A stretch of DNA of 64,000 bases from Scilla litardierei. Taxonomy: Eukaryota > Streptophyta > Magnoliopsida > Asparagales > Asparagaceae. Both the position numbers and the translations under genes were made by a program. The notes below the pieces were generated by a model. It was not told the origin of the DNA, did not search any database, and saw only the letters and a program-made list of their open reading frames with translations. Of the stretch, positions 20,575 to 31,587 are shown piece by piece; within the stretch, counting starts at the first letter, position 1, and each line of letters starts with the position of its first letter. The stretch spans positions 47,495,987 to 47,559,986 of the forward strand of contig CM061142.1 of assembly GCA_030789695.1 (NCBI GenBank), written 5' to 3'.

Positions 20575-22728
20575 TGTCTGCCAACGACAACAAGACCGTT
20601 CATCCACCTTCAGATATAGCACCTTCAGGAACCGTGAAGGAGCGTATTCGGTAATGGAAGGACACTCCTCGACGAGGCCTCCCTTCTTCAACGGTACCAA
20701 CTACGGGTACTGGAAATACCGGATGGAAACTTTCCTCCGAAGTGCTTCATTATGGAGAGCCACGATGAAGGAGTATGTCGAACCCGCCGAAGAAGATTTC
20801 GAGAAGTGGACTACCGCGGAGGTCGCCGCGGAGGTAAGCATTGCCAAGGCAATGAACGCCTTGCAATGTTCTTTGGAGCCCGAGGACTTCAATAAGATAT
20901 GCACATGTAAGAGTGCATATCAAATATGGAACTCCCTCCTCATCTTGCATGAAGGAACGAGTAGGGTAAGAGACTCTAAACTCGTTGTAGTTAATAAAGA
21001 TTACGAATTACTTCATATGCTACAGAGTGAAAGATGAAGGAGTACTATGCTCGCTTTGTCGACATCACCAACGAGTTGGAGGCTCTTGGTAAAACCTACA
21101 CCCAAAAGGAGAAAGTCTCGAAGATCATCGATGGACTTCCTTCTTGTTGGGAGAAAAACACCTTCGCCATCGAGGAAGGTAATGATATGAAAACATATAC
21201 CGTTGTTCAACTAATGGGTACCTTGATGTCGTATGAGGTACGCAAGGATAGCAAGATGAAGGTGCAAGACTAGATGAAGTCCTACTTGAAGCAAGACGAG
21301 CCAAAGAAAAAGGCTATTGCTTTCAAGGCCGCTCCATCAACATCTACATCGACCGATGATGAAGAATCGGAAGAAGAGTTGGATTTCGAATATATTGCCC
21401 TCATGGCAAAGAAGTTCAACCGGTTCTTCCGGAAAGGTAACTTCAAAAACAAATCGAAGTTTAGTTCTACTAACGCCTCCTCTCCTTTGTGTTTCAAATG
21501 CAACAAGCCAGGACACATGAAAGCGGAGTGTCCTCAAAATAAGCAAAAGGAGAAGTGGAAGGCGCCAAAGTTCGACAAGTCCAAGAAGTACAAGAAAGGG
21601 TATAAAAAGGGGCTTGTCGGAACATTCACCGACTCCGAGGATTCCTCAAGCGGAGAGTCGGATGATGAGCAAGTGGAGCAAGCACACATGTGCTTCATGG
21701 CTAGAGAGGAGCAAGATAAAGATTCCTCCTCCGATGATAGCGATAATGAAGGCGATGAGGTAACAATGGATGACCTTAGAAATGCTAATGAGCAATTATG
21801 GTCTAAATACACTAAATTAGTAAATAGATATACTAAAGTAAAAGATGATTTAGCTAGCATCCAAACCTCGCCTAAACCTATCATCACCAACAACGACACC
21901 ATTGTTGAAGAGTTGAGAAATGAGATTGTAAATCTCAAGTCCCAACTTGAATATGTTCATATTGATGATTCGGAAGAACACAAGATTGCGGATTTGACTT
22001 CTCAAAACTCAACTTTGAGTATTGAGAATGAGAATCTCAAATCTCGTGTTTATGTGCTCACATCGCAAGTATCCACTTTGGATGCTTCAATGCGTTCTCT
22101 CACCGAGAAATATGAGTGCACATTTGGCCCAATTAATAAATTCAATAAGGGTAAGGACCATTTGGATAAAATCCTAAGTGACTTACTTCCGGCCAATCAC
22201 CACATTGGTTTGGGGTATACGATGGGAAGTTCATCCAAATCGGCCACTACCTTTGTTAGGCCAACTTCCGGCGACTCAACGAGTGGGAGCAAACACTCTA
22301 TTGGTAGTTCATCTACCAATGGTGCTTCCACCTCGTACACACCCTCTTTTGGAAAGAAACCCACTTTGGGTGGACCTCCAAAGAAGGGTCATGCCTACAT
22401 GTACACAAATACCATGCCACGTAGGAACACACGTCCTACTCCACCGGCTCACACATATGATGATTTTTATGCTACACGTCCACGGGCACGTGCACACCAT
22501 ATGAGACACCCTCATGCGCGTGTTCCTCCACATGCATATGTTCACCCACATCATCGTATGAACCATTCTCATAATGCACCATTTCATCATGTTCCGTATG
22601 CCTATCCACGTCATGCATCACGTAGAAATCAACAACGCATGCATGCACCAATAGGATTATGGCTCCCAAAATCTTCACTATTTGGAGCCCAAAGGACACA
22701 AGCATGGATGAAAAACAAGTTTACATGA
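20575..22728 (+). pseudogene. gag: Element D gag, broken
   Basis: The likely start is the ATG at 20575 (MSANDNKTV). Its frame hits TAA at 20653, and the homologous reading continues from 20654 in another frame. It returns to the first frame near 21029, so two compensating one-base indels flank the N-terminal part. A TAG at 21271 follows. The product has the UBN2-type Copia gag domain (FNGTNYGYWKYRM to MGTLMSYEVR), a zinc knuckle at about 21499 (CFKCNKPGHMKAEC), Glu/Ser-rich acidic segments, a coiled coil at about 21880-22130, and an unusual His/Arg/Pro-rich tail (about 22440-22640). It would package element RNA; this copy cannot make it intact. Confidence 0.88.
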
Positions 22729-22864
22729 ATGCTTGTTTTATGAATGTAGTGCATAGTGATAATTATGTGGGGAAGTCTAAGTCCAATTGGACTTGACTTC
22801 CAAAGGTCTAATCTATAGGACCCAATGACCTTGGGTAACATGATACGATATTTTCTATCTTTAG
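22729..22864 (+). other. Gap between D gag and pol with acceptor-like end
   Basis: About 136 bp with stops in all frames separates gag from the protease frame. It ends TTTTCTATCTTTAG at 22864, an acceptor-like site, and the protease frame opens at the next base. A donor at the gag end is not convincing (AAACAA|GTTTAC), so splicing here is only a possibility. Confidence 0.3.
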
Positions 22865-25800
22865 GTACTCAAGAGAAAGAAAAAGGTACGGATCAACAAA
22901 TCAAAATTTGGCTCCAAGAATAATTGGATACTCGATAGCGGGTGTTCAAAACACATGACGGGTGACGCTCAATTGCTCTCCGGAGTGGTGCCCATTGCAA
23001 ATGGAAACCGGGTAGTCTTTGGAGGCAACGAGAGCGAAACCATCATAGGTGTTGGAAAAGTGTGTAATCCTTCTAAACCACTTATAAGTGATGTTTACCT
23101 TGTTAAAGGATTAAACCACAATCTTATTTCAATAAGCCAACTTTGTGACAAAGGTTACAAAGTTAGCTTTGCGAAAGGAATGTGCCATATTTTAAGAAAA
23201 GATAATGATGAATTATTATTTTCCGGCACACGCCATAAGGATATATACATCCTAGATCTTCCAAGATCACATGAACAATGTCTCATTGCCAACACAAGTG
23301 AACAACACTTATGACATCGACGTTTTGGTCATGTGCACTTTGGAACACTCTTTAAGCTTTCCAAGTTAAATTCTATTAGAGCTTCCCTAAGCTTGTCTTT
23401 CAAAAGAAAAGCTGTTGTGACTCGTGTCAACGAGGCAAGCTTCCAAAATCGTCTTTTAAACCTAAGAAAAGCATTTCTTCTAAGCGGCCTCTAGAGCTAT
23501 TACATCTAGATTTATTTGGGCCAACTAGAGTTGCTTCATTAGGAAATGCACGATATGGACTTGTCATCGTTGATGACTTTTCTAGATTTACTTGGATATT
23601 TTCCTTAAGTAATAAAAATGATGCTTTTGAAAACTTCACAATATGTGTTAAGAAAGTACAAAATCTCATTGGAACCACCATTGTCACTATTCGTAGTGAT
23701 CATGGAGGGGAATTTGAGAATGAGTCTTTCTCAACTTTTTGTGATGAAGTTGGTATTACACACACCTTTTCATTCCCTCGCGCACCTCCTCAAAATGGTG
23801 TTGTTGAGAGAAAGAATAGGACGCTAGTGGAATGTGCTCGCACTATGCTTGATGATAGCCAACTTGGCCATCAATTTTGGGTGGAAGCGGTACATACCGC
23901 TTGCTATGTGTTTAATAGGATACTTTTGAGGCCCGGCACTAAACAAAATTTTTATGAATTGTTGTTTGGTAGGTTGCCTCAAGTTAAACATTTTCGTGTT
24001 TTCGGTGCAAAATGTTTTATTAAAAACACGTATGGTAGTTTGGACAAATTTGATCCAAGATCCGATGAGGGGATATTTGTTGGATATTCCTCCCGTAGCA
24101 AAGCCTACCGGATATACAACAAACGAACCTCAACGATCGAGGAATCACTTCATGTTTCATTTAATGAAGGTTTTGTCCCTACTAGAATTACTAATGATGA
24201 TGACTCCATTGATGTTTTATGTGATTCAATTGGTAATTCTAATTCTATTGATTCTATTGATACTAACCCGACTAATGAAGTTTTTGAGAATGTTCCTAAT
24301 GATCAGGGAATTCCCAAACGGCTTCATACCGTTCGTGACCATCCTCATGAGCAAGTCATTGGCAATATCCTTGATAGTGTCAAGACGAGATCGGAAGTCA
24401 ACTACTTCGCTCATTGTGCCTTTGCCTCCTCGATAGAGCCAAAGAATATTAATGAAGCATGCGAAGATGGTGCTTGGATCCTTACCATGGAAGAGGAACT
24501 CATTCAATTCGAGAGGAATGAGGTTTGGGAGCTTGTTCCATTGCCATCGAAGAACCACACCGTCATAGGAACGAAGTGGATTTTCAAGAACAAGACCGAC
24601 GAGAACCAAATCGTCGTCCGGAACAAAGCTCGGTTAGTAGCTCAAGGCTATCGGCAAGAGGAAGGTATTGATTTCGAAGAATCCTTTGCTCAGGTAGCTA
24701 GATTAAAATCTATTAGATTATTGTTATCTTTTGCATGCCACAAGGGTTTTAAATTATTTCAAATGGATGTAAAAAGTGTGTTTTTAAACGGAGATGTTGG
24801 TGAGGAAGTTTATGTTTCTCAACCTCCGGGTTTTATAAATGAAAAATTCCCAAACCATGTTTTCAAACTTAAGAAAGCACTTTACGGTTTGAGACAAGCT
24901 CCTCGAGCTTGGTATGACCGTTTAAAGAATTTTCTTTTGGATTTAGGTTTTAAAATGAGAGAAGTTGATTCCACATTATTTGTTAAGTATTCGAATAATG
25001 ATATAATTTTAGTTCAAATTTATGTTGATGATATCATTTTCAGTGCTACTAACTTCACTCTTTGCGAAGAGTTTTCTAATGTGATGAATGATCAATTTGA
25101 GATGAGCCATATGGGTGAGCTCAAGTATTTCTTAGGTCTCCAAATTTGCCAAATGAACGATGCAATCTTCATCCACCAAACAAAGTACATGGTGGAGTTG
25201 CTAAAGCGATTTGGAATGGAGAATGCCTCCGGGAAGAAGACTCCGATGAGCACGACTACGCATCTTGATAAGGATACGGGCGGTAAAGATGTAGACATTC
25301 GTCTATATCGAGGTATGATAGGTAGTTTACTATATCTTACCGTAAGTAGGCCCGATATAATGTTTGCTGTATGTGTATGTGCTCGTTATCAGTCTCAACC
25401 TAAGGAATCTCACTTAGTAGCGGTAAAATGTATTTTCTGTTATTTAAGTTACACACTTGATTTTGGATTACTTTATCCAAAGTCTAGCACATATGAGTTA
25501 ATCTCATATAGTGACGCAGATTATGCGGGATGCAAATCCGACAGGAAAATTACTAGTGGCACTTGCCATTTTATAGGAAATTCTCTTGTCTCTTGGTTTT
25601 CCAAGAAGCAGAATTCCGTTTCACTTTCAACCACCGAGGCGGAATATATAGCCGCCGGTGCCGCGTGTGCTCAGGTTCTTTGGATGAGACACACTCTTAA
25701 AGACTTTGGTATAAACTGTGATACTTGCCCTATCATGGTAGACAACCAAAGTGCAATATGTCTCTCCAAGAATTCGGTACACCATTACCGTTCTAAACAC

Positions 25801-25971
25801 ATAGATGTCCGTCACCATTTCTTAGATGATCATGTTGCTAAAAAGGACATCATATTAGTGTACGTTGAAACCCAGAACCAAATCACCGATATTTTCACGA
25901 AACCCCTAAAGGAAGACTCCTTTGAGCGGTTGCGTCGAGAATTGGTGATTATGGGTGAATCCGAGATTTAG
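22865..25971 (+). pseudogene. pol: Element D pol polyprotein, nearly complete
   Basis: This encodes the Copia order of enzymes. The protease has the WILDSGCSKHM active site (DSG at about 22934). The pre-integrase zinc region is cut by TGA at 23312-23314, where TGG is expected before the HRRFGH block. A one-base shift near 23405 follows. The integrase has D, D and E in LDLFGP (about 23510), [11 protein letters not shown] (about 23694) and QNGVVERKN (about 23793). RT has YVDD at 25021-25032. RNase H (about 25500-25900) has DADYAG and the STTEAEY block, ending at [10 protein letters not shown]. From 23827 to the stop the frame is open. Two lesions therefore stand between this copy and a continuous pol frame. 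Confidence 0.92.
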
Positions 25972-26780
25972 GATTCATATTTTATTCAATAATCTTGCAT
26001 GCTATTAAATTTCGTTATATTTGCACATGCTAGATTTATTTGAATTTTCTGGATTTTTCGTTGAATTTTCGGAATTTTCGCTCGATTTATTCTTGAACAT
26101 CAAATTTAAGATTTTCGATGTTTAATGGGGTAGTATAATGATTAATGAGAGTATTACGATGTTTCGTCCAAGTGCGATTAGGAGAGAACTCAAAATTTCA
26201 AATTCTAAAATTTTTGAACTCCGTTAGTCGATTCATGTTTATTGACCGACCGACTAGATCATCATCTAGTCGGTCAGTGAATGAACTCAGACCGACTAAC
26301 TCAAGCCCTAAATTTGGCTTCAGTTACTGTTTGCACTTAGTCGGTTCAAGCTCATTGGCCGACCGACTAGATGGTCATCTAGTCGGTCAGCGCTTGAACT
26401 CTGACCGACTAAGTGCTCCGGGACAGTTGCGTCTTTTCGACTTCCGATCGACTTAAACTTTATTCTAACCGACTATTCCTCATTTTAGTCGGTGCGAATT
26501 CCATCTCTTAGCCAAAAACCCCCTCGTCTTCCCCTCTCCCTCCGCCGTGTGTCGATCTTTTCCGGCCAACTCCGGCCAACTCCAGCCATCTCCACCTTCT
26601 CCGGCCGTCGATCTTCCTCCCTAGGTGATTCACCTTCCCTCTCTCTACGTCTAGGGTTAGGGTTTTTGTTTTTAGACCTAGGTTCATATCGATTTCTATT
26701 TCTAGGGTTTTGGCCTAGGGTTGTTTTAGGGTATCTACTCCTAGATCGATCTCGTTTGATTGTGTTGTCTCGTCACGCTT
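25972..26780 (+). promoter_or_regulatory. Region between D pol and env-like gene: palindromes and leader-like DNA
   Basis: After AT-rich DNA (25972-26215) come two palindromes with the LTR-type core (26248-26275 and 26361-26388, arms GACCGACTAG/CTAGTCGGTC) and several half-sites. From 26515 the sequence becomes C/T-rich with repeated CTCCGGCCAA words. A telo-box-like TAGGGTTAGGGTTT at about 26653 and a GTTTTGGCCTAGGGTTG stretch follow, which together look like the 5' leader of an ordinary plant gene. This may be a separate promoter or a spliced leader for the env-like gene. No clear TATA box was found. Confidence 0.5.
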
Positions 26781-28322
26781 ATGGCGAAGACAAGAATTCC
26801 GGTCCGACCATCGAGTCCCTCACCTATGACCGTAGAGTCACCTCCTAAGGAACCCTCGCAACCCAAATGCCGATCCAAATCCACCCATCCATCGTCGTCG
26901 TCGCCTCCTCTTAAGAAGAAGAGGACGTCGATCGCCAAGCCCCGATCACAACCCAAGCCGAGGAAGCAACCTGTCTCTCCAGCTTCGTTCCGTGCACCCG
27001 CTCGTCCTTCTGATTCCGACACGGAATACATTCCGAAGACCGAGCATACCGCTTGGGATCCTACTCATCCACTCCGATCTAGCACCCGACAGCCTAAGGG
27101 GAAGGCTCCGATGCCAGCTGGCGGTGTCGATATCTCACTATGTCGCGATGACCCTTTGTGTCTCGGGGCGTACAACCGTATCGAACACTGCCCGCTGCTG
27201 TTGGAGAACTTCGTTCAGTTCTCCGATTTCCCAGGCCTAGCTGATCTCCTTTCGTCTAGCGGTCTTATCGATTATCTTCGGTATGACCCTAAGGTGAATC
27301 CACATCCATACCCCCGTCTGGTCAAGCTATTTTATGCAAACCGTGTCCGGGGTCAGTACAACGAGACCCACTCCATTGAGACGACTGCCTTGGGGACACC
27401 GATTGTCCTCACGGCAGAAATCTTAGGGGAGTTGATTGGTTGCTCCTCGTCTGGCCTTCTCCCTTCCGATATCTCCGTCGATGACATTTCTTCCCTTGAC
27501 CAGGTCATACTTTCTGAGATTTTCCATGTTATCCCTCCTGCCATGATTGGCGTCCCTTCCAAGTCATTTAAGCCGAATGGCTGGGTTCTTAATCTGATCT
27601 TGAAGTCGTGCCTCCTTTCGAAGTACGGCTCATCCTCCTTGCCATCCCAGCCTTTCCTTAAGCTCATTTACGCCATCTTCATGGGGAGCGAGATTAACTG
27701 GGCTAGGATCATTCTCGATAAGATGGATTCTTTCGAGTGTATCCGAAAGTCCACAAAATCTACTCACATCACATATCCCTGCCTTCTGACACTCGTATTC
27801 CGTCACTTTCGTGTCCCTCTTCCTCCTGATGATGAGCGTCCCCTCGGTCCCCCTCTGAATGCGACGGCCATCAAGAAGTCTCTTGCGGCGCTTCGTCACG
27901 TTCAGAGGACGACACTGTCTGCTTCAGCCTTTACTTCAGCTGCCCCTACTCCCTCTCCCACTCTTGCTGAGCTCGTACGTTCGTTGAAACGTGTAGAGTC
28001 TCGTTGTGCTCGATCTGAGGAGATTCTTGCTCGCATCGCAGCTCACTTGGGGATTGATATCCCTCCGTCAGTCTCTGATGAGGATGAGATCGAGGAGCTT
28101 GCTCGTTCTGCTGCTACTCGTGCCCCTGAGGGTACTTCTGGTGCTGTTGCTTCGTCTGCCGGTGATCCCGAGAGCACACCTGTTGCCACCGTTCCTGCAG
28201 TGGATACTTCGACTGGTGCTCCCGTGGCCACTCCCGTTGACACCGTGGACACTCCTGCTGATCCAGTGACCACCACTCCTGCTGCAGAGCCTGCTGCTGC
28301 AGATCCTCCCGCTACCTCCTGA
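26781..28322 (+). CDS. Env-like / ATHILA ORF-1-like protein of element D, open frame
   Basis: The 513-residue frame starts at the ATG at 26781 (MAKTRIPVRPSS); the in-frame TTG at 26760 is not a likely start. The N-terminus is Pro/Ser-rich with basic clusters (KKKRTSIAKPR, KPRKQ) that could act as nuclear signals. Residues about 129-365 (GAYNRIEHC to HFRVPLPPDDERPLG) resemble the putative plant transposon protein / ATHILA ORF-1 type domain. Residues about 394-423 can form a coiled coil (LAELVRSLKRVESRCARSEEIL). An acidic DEDEIEELA and an Ala/Thr/Pro/Val-rich tail follow. I see no signal peptide or clear membrane helix, so an envelope role is not supported directly. Its layout is like the Athila gene at 1031-3454. 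It is the only undamaged gene in D. Confidence 0.75.
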   Translation: MAKTRIPVRPSSPSPMTVESPPKEPSQPKCRSKSTHPSSSSPPLKKKRTSIAKPRSQPKPRKQPVSPASFRAPARPSDSDTEYIPKTEHTAWDPTHPLRSSTRQPKGKAPMPAGGVDISLCRDDPLCLGAYNRIEHCPLLLENFVQFSDFPGLADLLSSSGLIDYLRYDPKVNPHPYPRLVKLFYANRVRGQYNETHSIETTALGTPIVLTAEILGELIGCSSSGLLPSDISVDDISSLDQVILSEIFHVIPPAMIGVPSKSFKPNGWVLNLILKSCLLSKYGSSSLPSQPFLKLIYAIFMGSEINWARIILDKMDSFECIRKSTKSTHITYPCLLTLVFRHFRVPLPPDDERPLGPPLNATAIKKSLAALRHVQRTTLSASAFTSAAPTPSPTLAELVRSLKRVESRCARSEEILARIAAHLGIDIPPSVSDEDEIEELARSAATRAPEGTSGAVASSAGDPESTPVATVPAVDTSTGAPVATPVDTVDTPADPVTTTPAAEPAAADPPATS

Positions 28323-28566
28323 GCTTCTCTGAGGATTCTCTTAGTGCACATTGGATGATTTATGTAGTGTGAGAGAGTTGGGTAGGATAGTGTGGGTGGT
28401 TATGATTTTTGATATTTTTGGATGTATTTTGATGTATCTCATATGATGTTTTGAGATTTTTGTATGTTTTGTGATACTCTGATATCAGCTGTGAGATATG
28501 ATGTATTTTGTGCTTCGATCGTTGGATCGTTTATGTATGTTGTCGATGTATCATTTTGATGTACTC

Positions 28567-28598
<32 letters not shown>

Positions 28599-29258
28599 CA
28601 TACATCGATGTTGACATTTATTCTCTTGTGCACATTATATTTTTTTATGTCTCTGATGTTTGATTATCTTCGTCACTCGACGATAATAACTTGGTTAAAT
28701 AGAAATTATTTCTATGAAAACATAGAATTATTTTCCATGCACTAAATTAACCAAGAATATTGATATTGGAGAGTATATTCCATAACTCAATTCGTAAAAT
28801 TAATTTGAGTTTTGATGATTTTATTTATCGATTTTTGACTTTGGTCTCATTGACACGCTTTGATTTAATTCGTATTTTCCTTTAGTGTCATTTGGACCGT
28901 GGTCGTACTCTACGACTCCCGTGCTTTTAGTTTTTAGCCATTGTTGTCGTTGATCTCCCGCTCTTTATGCTTATGCCAAAGGGGGAGAGATATAATAATG
29001 ACGATGAGCTAAATGATAATTTAAGCATTTATCCAAGAATCTAATTTGATATGTTAGATTCAGGGGGAGTTAAGATATAAAAATGGATTTCAATTCCTAA
29101 ATTTCAATAATTGATTCACATTTTATATCTTACTCGTCTGCTTGATGCGTATGATTATTATTTAATTTGGAATTAACGTGTCATCAATGCTGGAGGAGTA
29201 AGTAAATTACATTTGAATCATTATTTTATATTATTATTTATGTTGGTTTGTCATCACC
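28323..29258 (+). other. D 3' untranslated region with (TA)n, hairpin and upstream polypurine tracts
   Basis: This holds a (TA)n run (about 28575-28599) and a long imperfect hairpin (28690-28755). Two upstream purine tracts are AAAGGGGGAGAGA (about 28978) and CAGGGGGAGTTAAG (about 29058). No coding frame of interest. Confidence 0.75.
28690..28755 (+). repeat. Long imperfect hairpin upstream of D polypurine tracts
   Basis: The outer arms are CTTGGTTAAATAG and CTAAATTAACCAAG. The inner arms are AAATTATTTCTATG and CATAGAATTATTTT, with an AAAA loop at the centre. Inverted repeats near the polypurine region have been reported as a conserved noncoding Sirevirus feature. Confidence 0.75.
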
Positions 29259-29272
29259 AAAAAGGGGGAGAA
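29259..29272 (+). promoter_or_regulatory. Polypurine tract of element D
   Basis: AAAAAGGGGGAGAA abuts TGTTGAG of the 3' LTR and is the expected plus-strand primer. Confidence 0.93.
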
Positions 29273-31005
29273 TGTTGAGTATTGGACTCCCCGGATTTGG
29301 TTTTGGATGATGAACAAACATAAATATATCGTGAACTAACTCTTTGTGAGCGCAGTTATGGAGATCGTCGCCAAAGTCATATGAACATCCAAAGCGACGT
29401 CTCGAGACTTCTCAAAGCGCGTGATCGTATGCCTAAAGCTTTGTTCTTATGGACCATTATTGAAGTCATGAAGATTCGATTGAAGCTTTTGAAGACGGTT
29501 CGTCAAGTTTTATTTATAGTCTTTTAGCTTCGTTCCGTAGAATGTTAAGCCTTGAGTAGGTCTTACGTTTTAATCTTCATAACGCTCATATCTTAGAGCT
29601 AGGATCTTAGTAGAAGTCCATACGAACTTTCCCGAAGCTTCGCGCTTCGATTCGCGACTTCTTGTGCATGTTAGTTGGTTCAAGAAGAAGAACCAACCGA
29701 CTAGATGGTGATCTAGTCGGTCAGCAAAGCTTCTTGAACCGACTAGTTGCCTCCTTCAATTCTAAGCTCTTTACTGTTTACAATCAGTCGGTCTACGTTG
29801 ACTCACCGACCGACTAGTTGATGAACTAGTCGGTCAGTGATCCTTCTTAGACCGACTAGTTGAGCTTTCCCTATACATGCCAAGTTACTGTTTATCGTTA
29901 GTCGGTCTATGTACATTTGGCGACCGACTAGTTGATGAACTAGTCGGTCAACATTTGTTCTTGGACCGACTAATTCAATTTGTACTCAGACTATTTGTTT
30001 TATCTCTTAGTCGGTCTAAGTTCACTCACCGACCGACTAGTTGTGAAACTAGTCGGTTGGCAAGTCTTCTTGGACCGACTAGTTCTTTTAGTCTGAACTT
30101 CATCTAATCATTGTTCACCTCTTAGTCGGTTCATGTTGATTCACCGACCGACTAGTTGATGAACTAGTCGGTCAGTGGTCCTTCTTTGACCGACTAGTTT
30201 GCTTCAGAATAGAGCCGTTGGAGCATTAAATGCCACGATTTTTGCTCTCTCTTTCCTCTATCCTATATATACTTGGAGTGCTGCATTCATTGCACTCAAG
30301 GCTGATATTAAGAGAAGTTTAGAGATCAAAAGAGAAGCATTCAATCTTATTCAATGCTTATTCATTTCTCATCTTGAATCTCTCCCTCACTCTTATTTCA
30401 AAAGAGAGATTCATTAATTGTGAGCCTTCCAAGCCAAGTGCTTGATCCAAGGTCACCAACAACCACATAGCTCTACATCGCTGATCTACATCTTGGAGCT
30501 AGGGTTTGGTGCCTTCCTCTTCCCCAAAATCTGTTTTGCCCTAAATCGTAAGTTTACTCAAGGCATAGGATTTTGTCGGTAAGCAATTTCGTATTTCATT
30601 TACTTTCATATTGTAAGTGTTTTACTCTCGGTTATAAGAGTTTGTTTGTGATCCCGGGTTGTGGGAGTCACAATTTCATTTGTGTATGATTTGACTTTGT
30701 AGAGGTTTTCTACAAGTATTTCATAGTGCAAATTTGAGTTAGAAGTTTCTAACTCAAGTATCCGGAGGGGATCCGGGTGGTTGGGACATAGGATCACCGA
30801 GAACAAGTCGGGGAGACTTGGGTGGATCCGAACCTGTTATATTGTTTGTTTGCGATTGTCTTCTTTGTTGTCTAATATTTACATTTCCGCATTTCCGCAT
30901 TGATTGGTATAGTTTGTAAGATAATTAGGAATTATCTTCTTAATTATTTTAAAGTACTATTCACCCCCCTCTAGTACTTGTGCAGTAGCTACGTAGGGCA
31001 TTACA
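29273..31005 (+). repeat. Element D 3' LTR
   Basis: This 1733-bp copy, collinear with 18802-20546, ends GGGCATTACA. It repeats the five-palindrome array and the TATA box (30264). The short frames at 30199-30417 plus and 30606-30806 minus also occur in the 5' LTR and are not genes. Confidence 0.95.
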
Positions 31006-31010
31006 CATCT
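31006..31010. repeat. Target-site duplication of element D (right), CATCT
   Basis: This is an exact repeat of 18797-18801. The following CCCTCCTGGCAGCC continues the gag of element C. Confidence 0.96.
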
Positions 31011-31443
31011 CCCTCCTGGCAGCCTTCGGAAAGTACTCCTCATCGAATCTGGACTTGAAAGCAGCCCAAGGTATTGGCTTCATCAACAGCTCCTCCTCTT
31101 CATCCCACCAGTTGTGGGCATTATCCCTGAGCTGCTTCTTCACCAACTCAACCCATCCAGCCGGGTTGTTCTTTGACATCTTCAGATTATCCTCGGTATT
31201 TCTGATCCACTCCTCAGCAGCTAACGATCCTTCAGATCCATCAAAGTAAGTCGGGCCCAGCTTCCGAAACTGCTTCGCTCCCGGCTCGTCGCGAGGGGCA
31301 ATCTGGGTATTCTGAAGCATACCCTGCTGCACCTGCATCATCTGATGCATCATCTTCATGATCTCAACATTGGTGGGCTCTCTATCTGGCACCTCAACAC
31401 GACTGGGCCCACCACCAGCTCGGGTCTGTCGTCTTCCAGCCAT
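31011..31443 (-). pseudogene. gag: Element C copy 1: N-terminal part of gag (split by D)
   Basis: The minus-strand ATG at 31443 starts MAGRRQTRAGG. A Met/Gln-rich segment (MMHQMMQVQQ) follows, then the Retrotrans_gag core (GPTYFDGSE, AEEWIRNTED, WDEEEE, FKSRFDEEYFPKAARREM). The reading is open up to the D insertion and continues at 18796 leftwards. Gag forms the particle shell. The start is supported by the identical position in copy 2 (39114) and by a similar MAGG start in element B (42177). Confidence 0.85.
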
Positions 31444-31587
31444 CTAATGACATAGAAAACGAACAAAAATTAGACTCAAAGCTTATGACTTGGATGTTGT
31501 AATTTATTTATTGGACGTCCTATAATTATTATCGTTGTTCCGATAATTCGCAGTTGCAAGAGGACCTGCAGGGCCACCAACAAAACC

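Larger units (their letters stand above)
18802..31005 (+). mobile_element. Element D: full-length Sirevirus-type Copia with env-like gene
   Basis: The 12.2-kb element has LTRs at 18802-20546 and 29273-31005, CATCT duplications and a TGGTATCAGAGCC primer site. In order it carries gag, protease, integrase, reverse transcriptase, RNase H, a separate env-like gene, a hairpin and three AAGGGGGAG tracts. Gag and pol are inactivated by a few shifts and stops; the env-like frame is open. The LTRs differ by about 45 substitutions by eye (2-3%). Extra U3-type palindromes lie between pol and the env-like gene. Confidence 0.95.

Noticed and set aside
26650..26670. Telomere-type repeat
   Set aside because: Only a single TAGGGTTAGGGTTT is present, which fits a telo-box in a gene leader, not a telomere tract.
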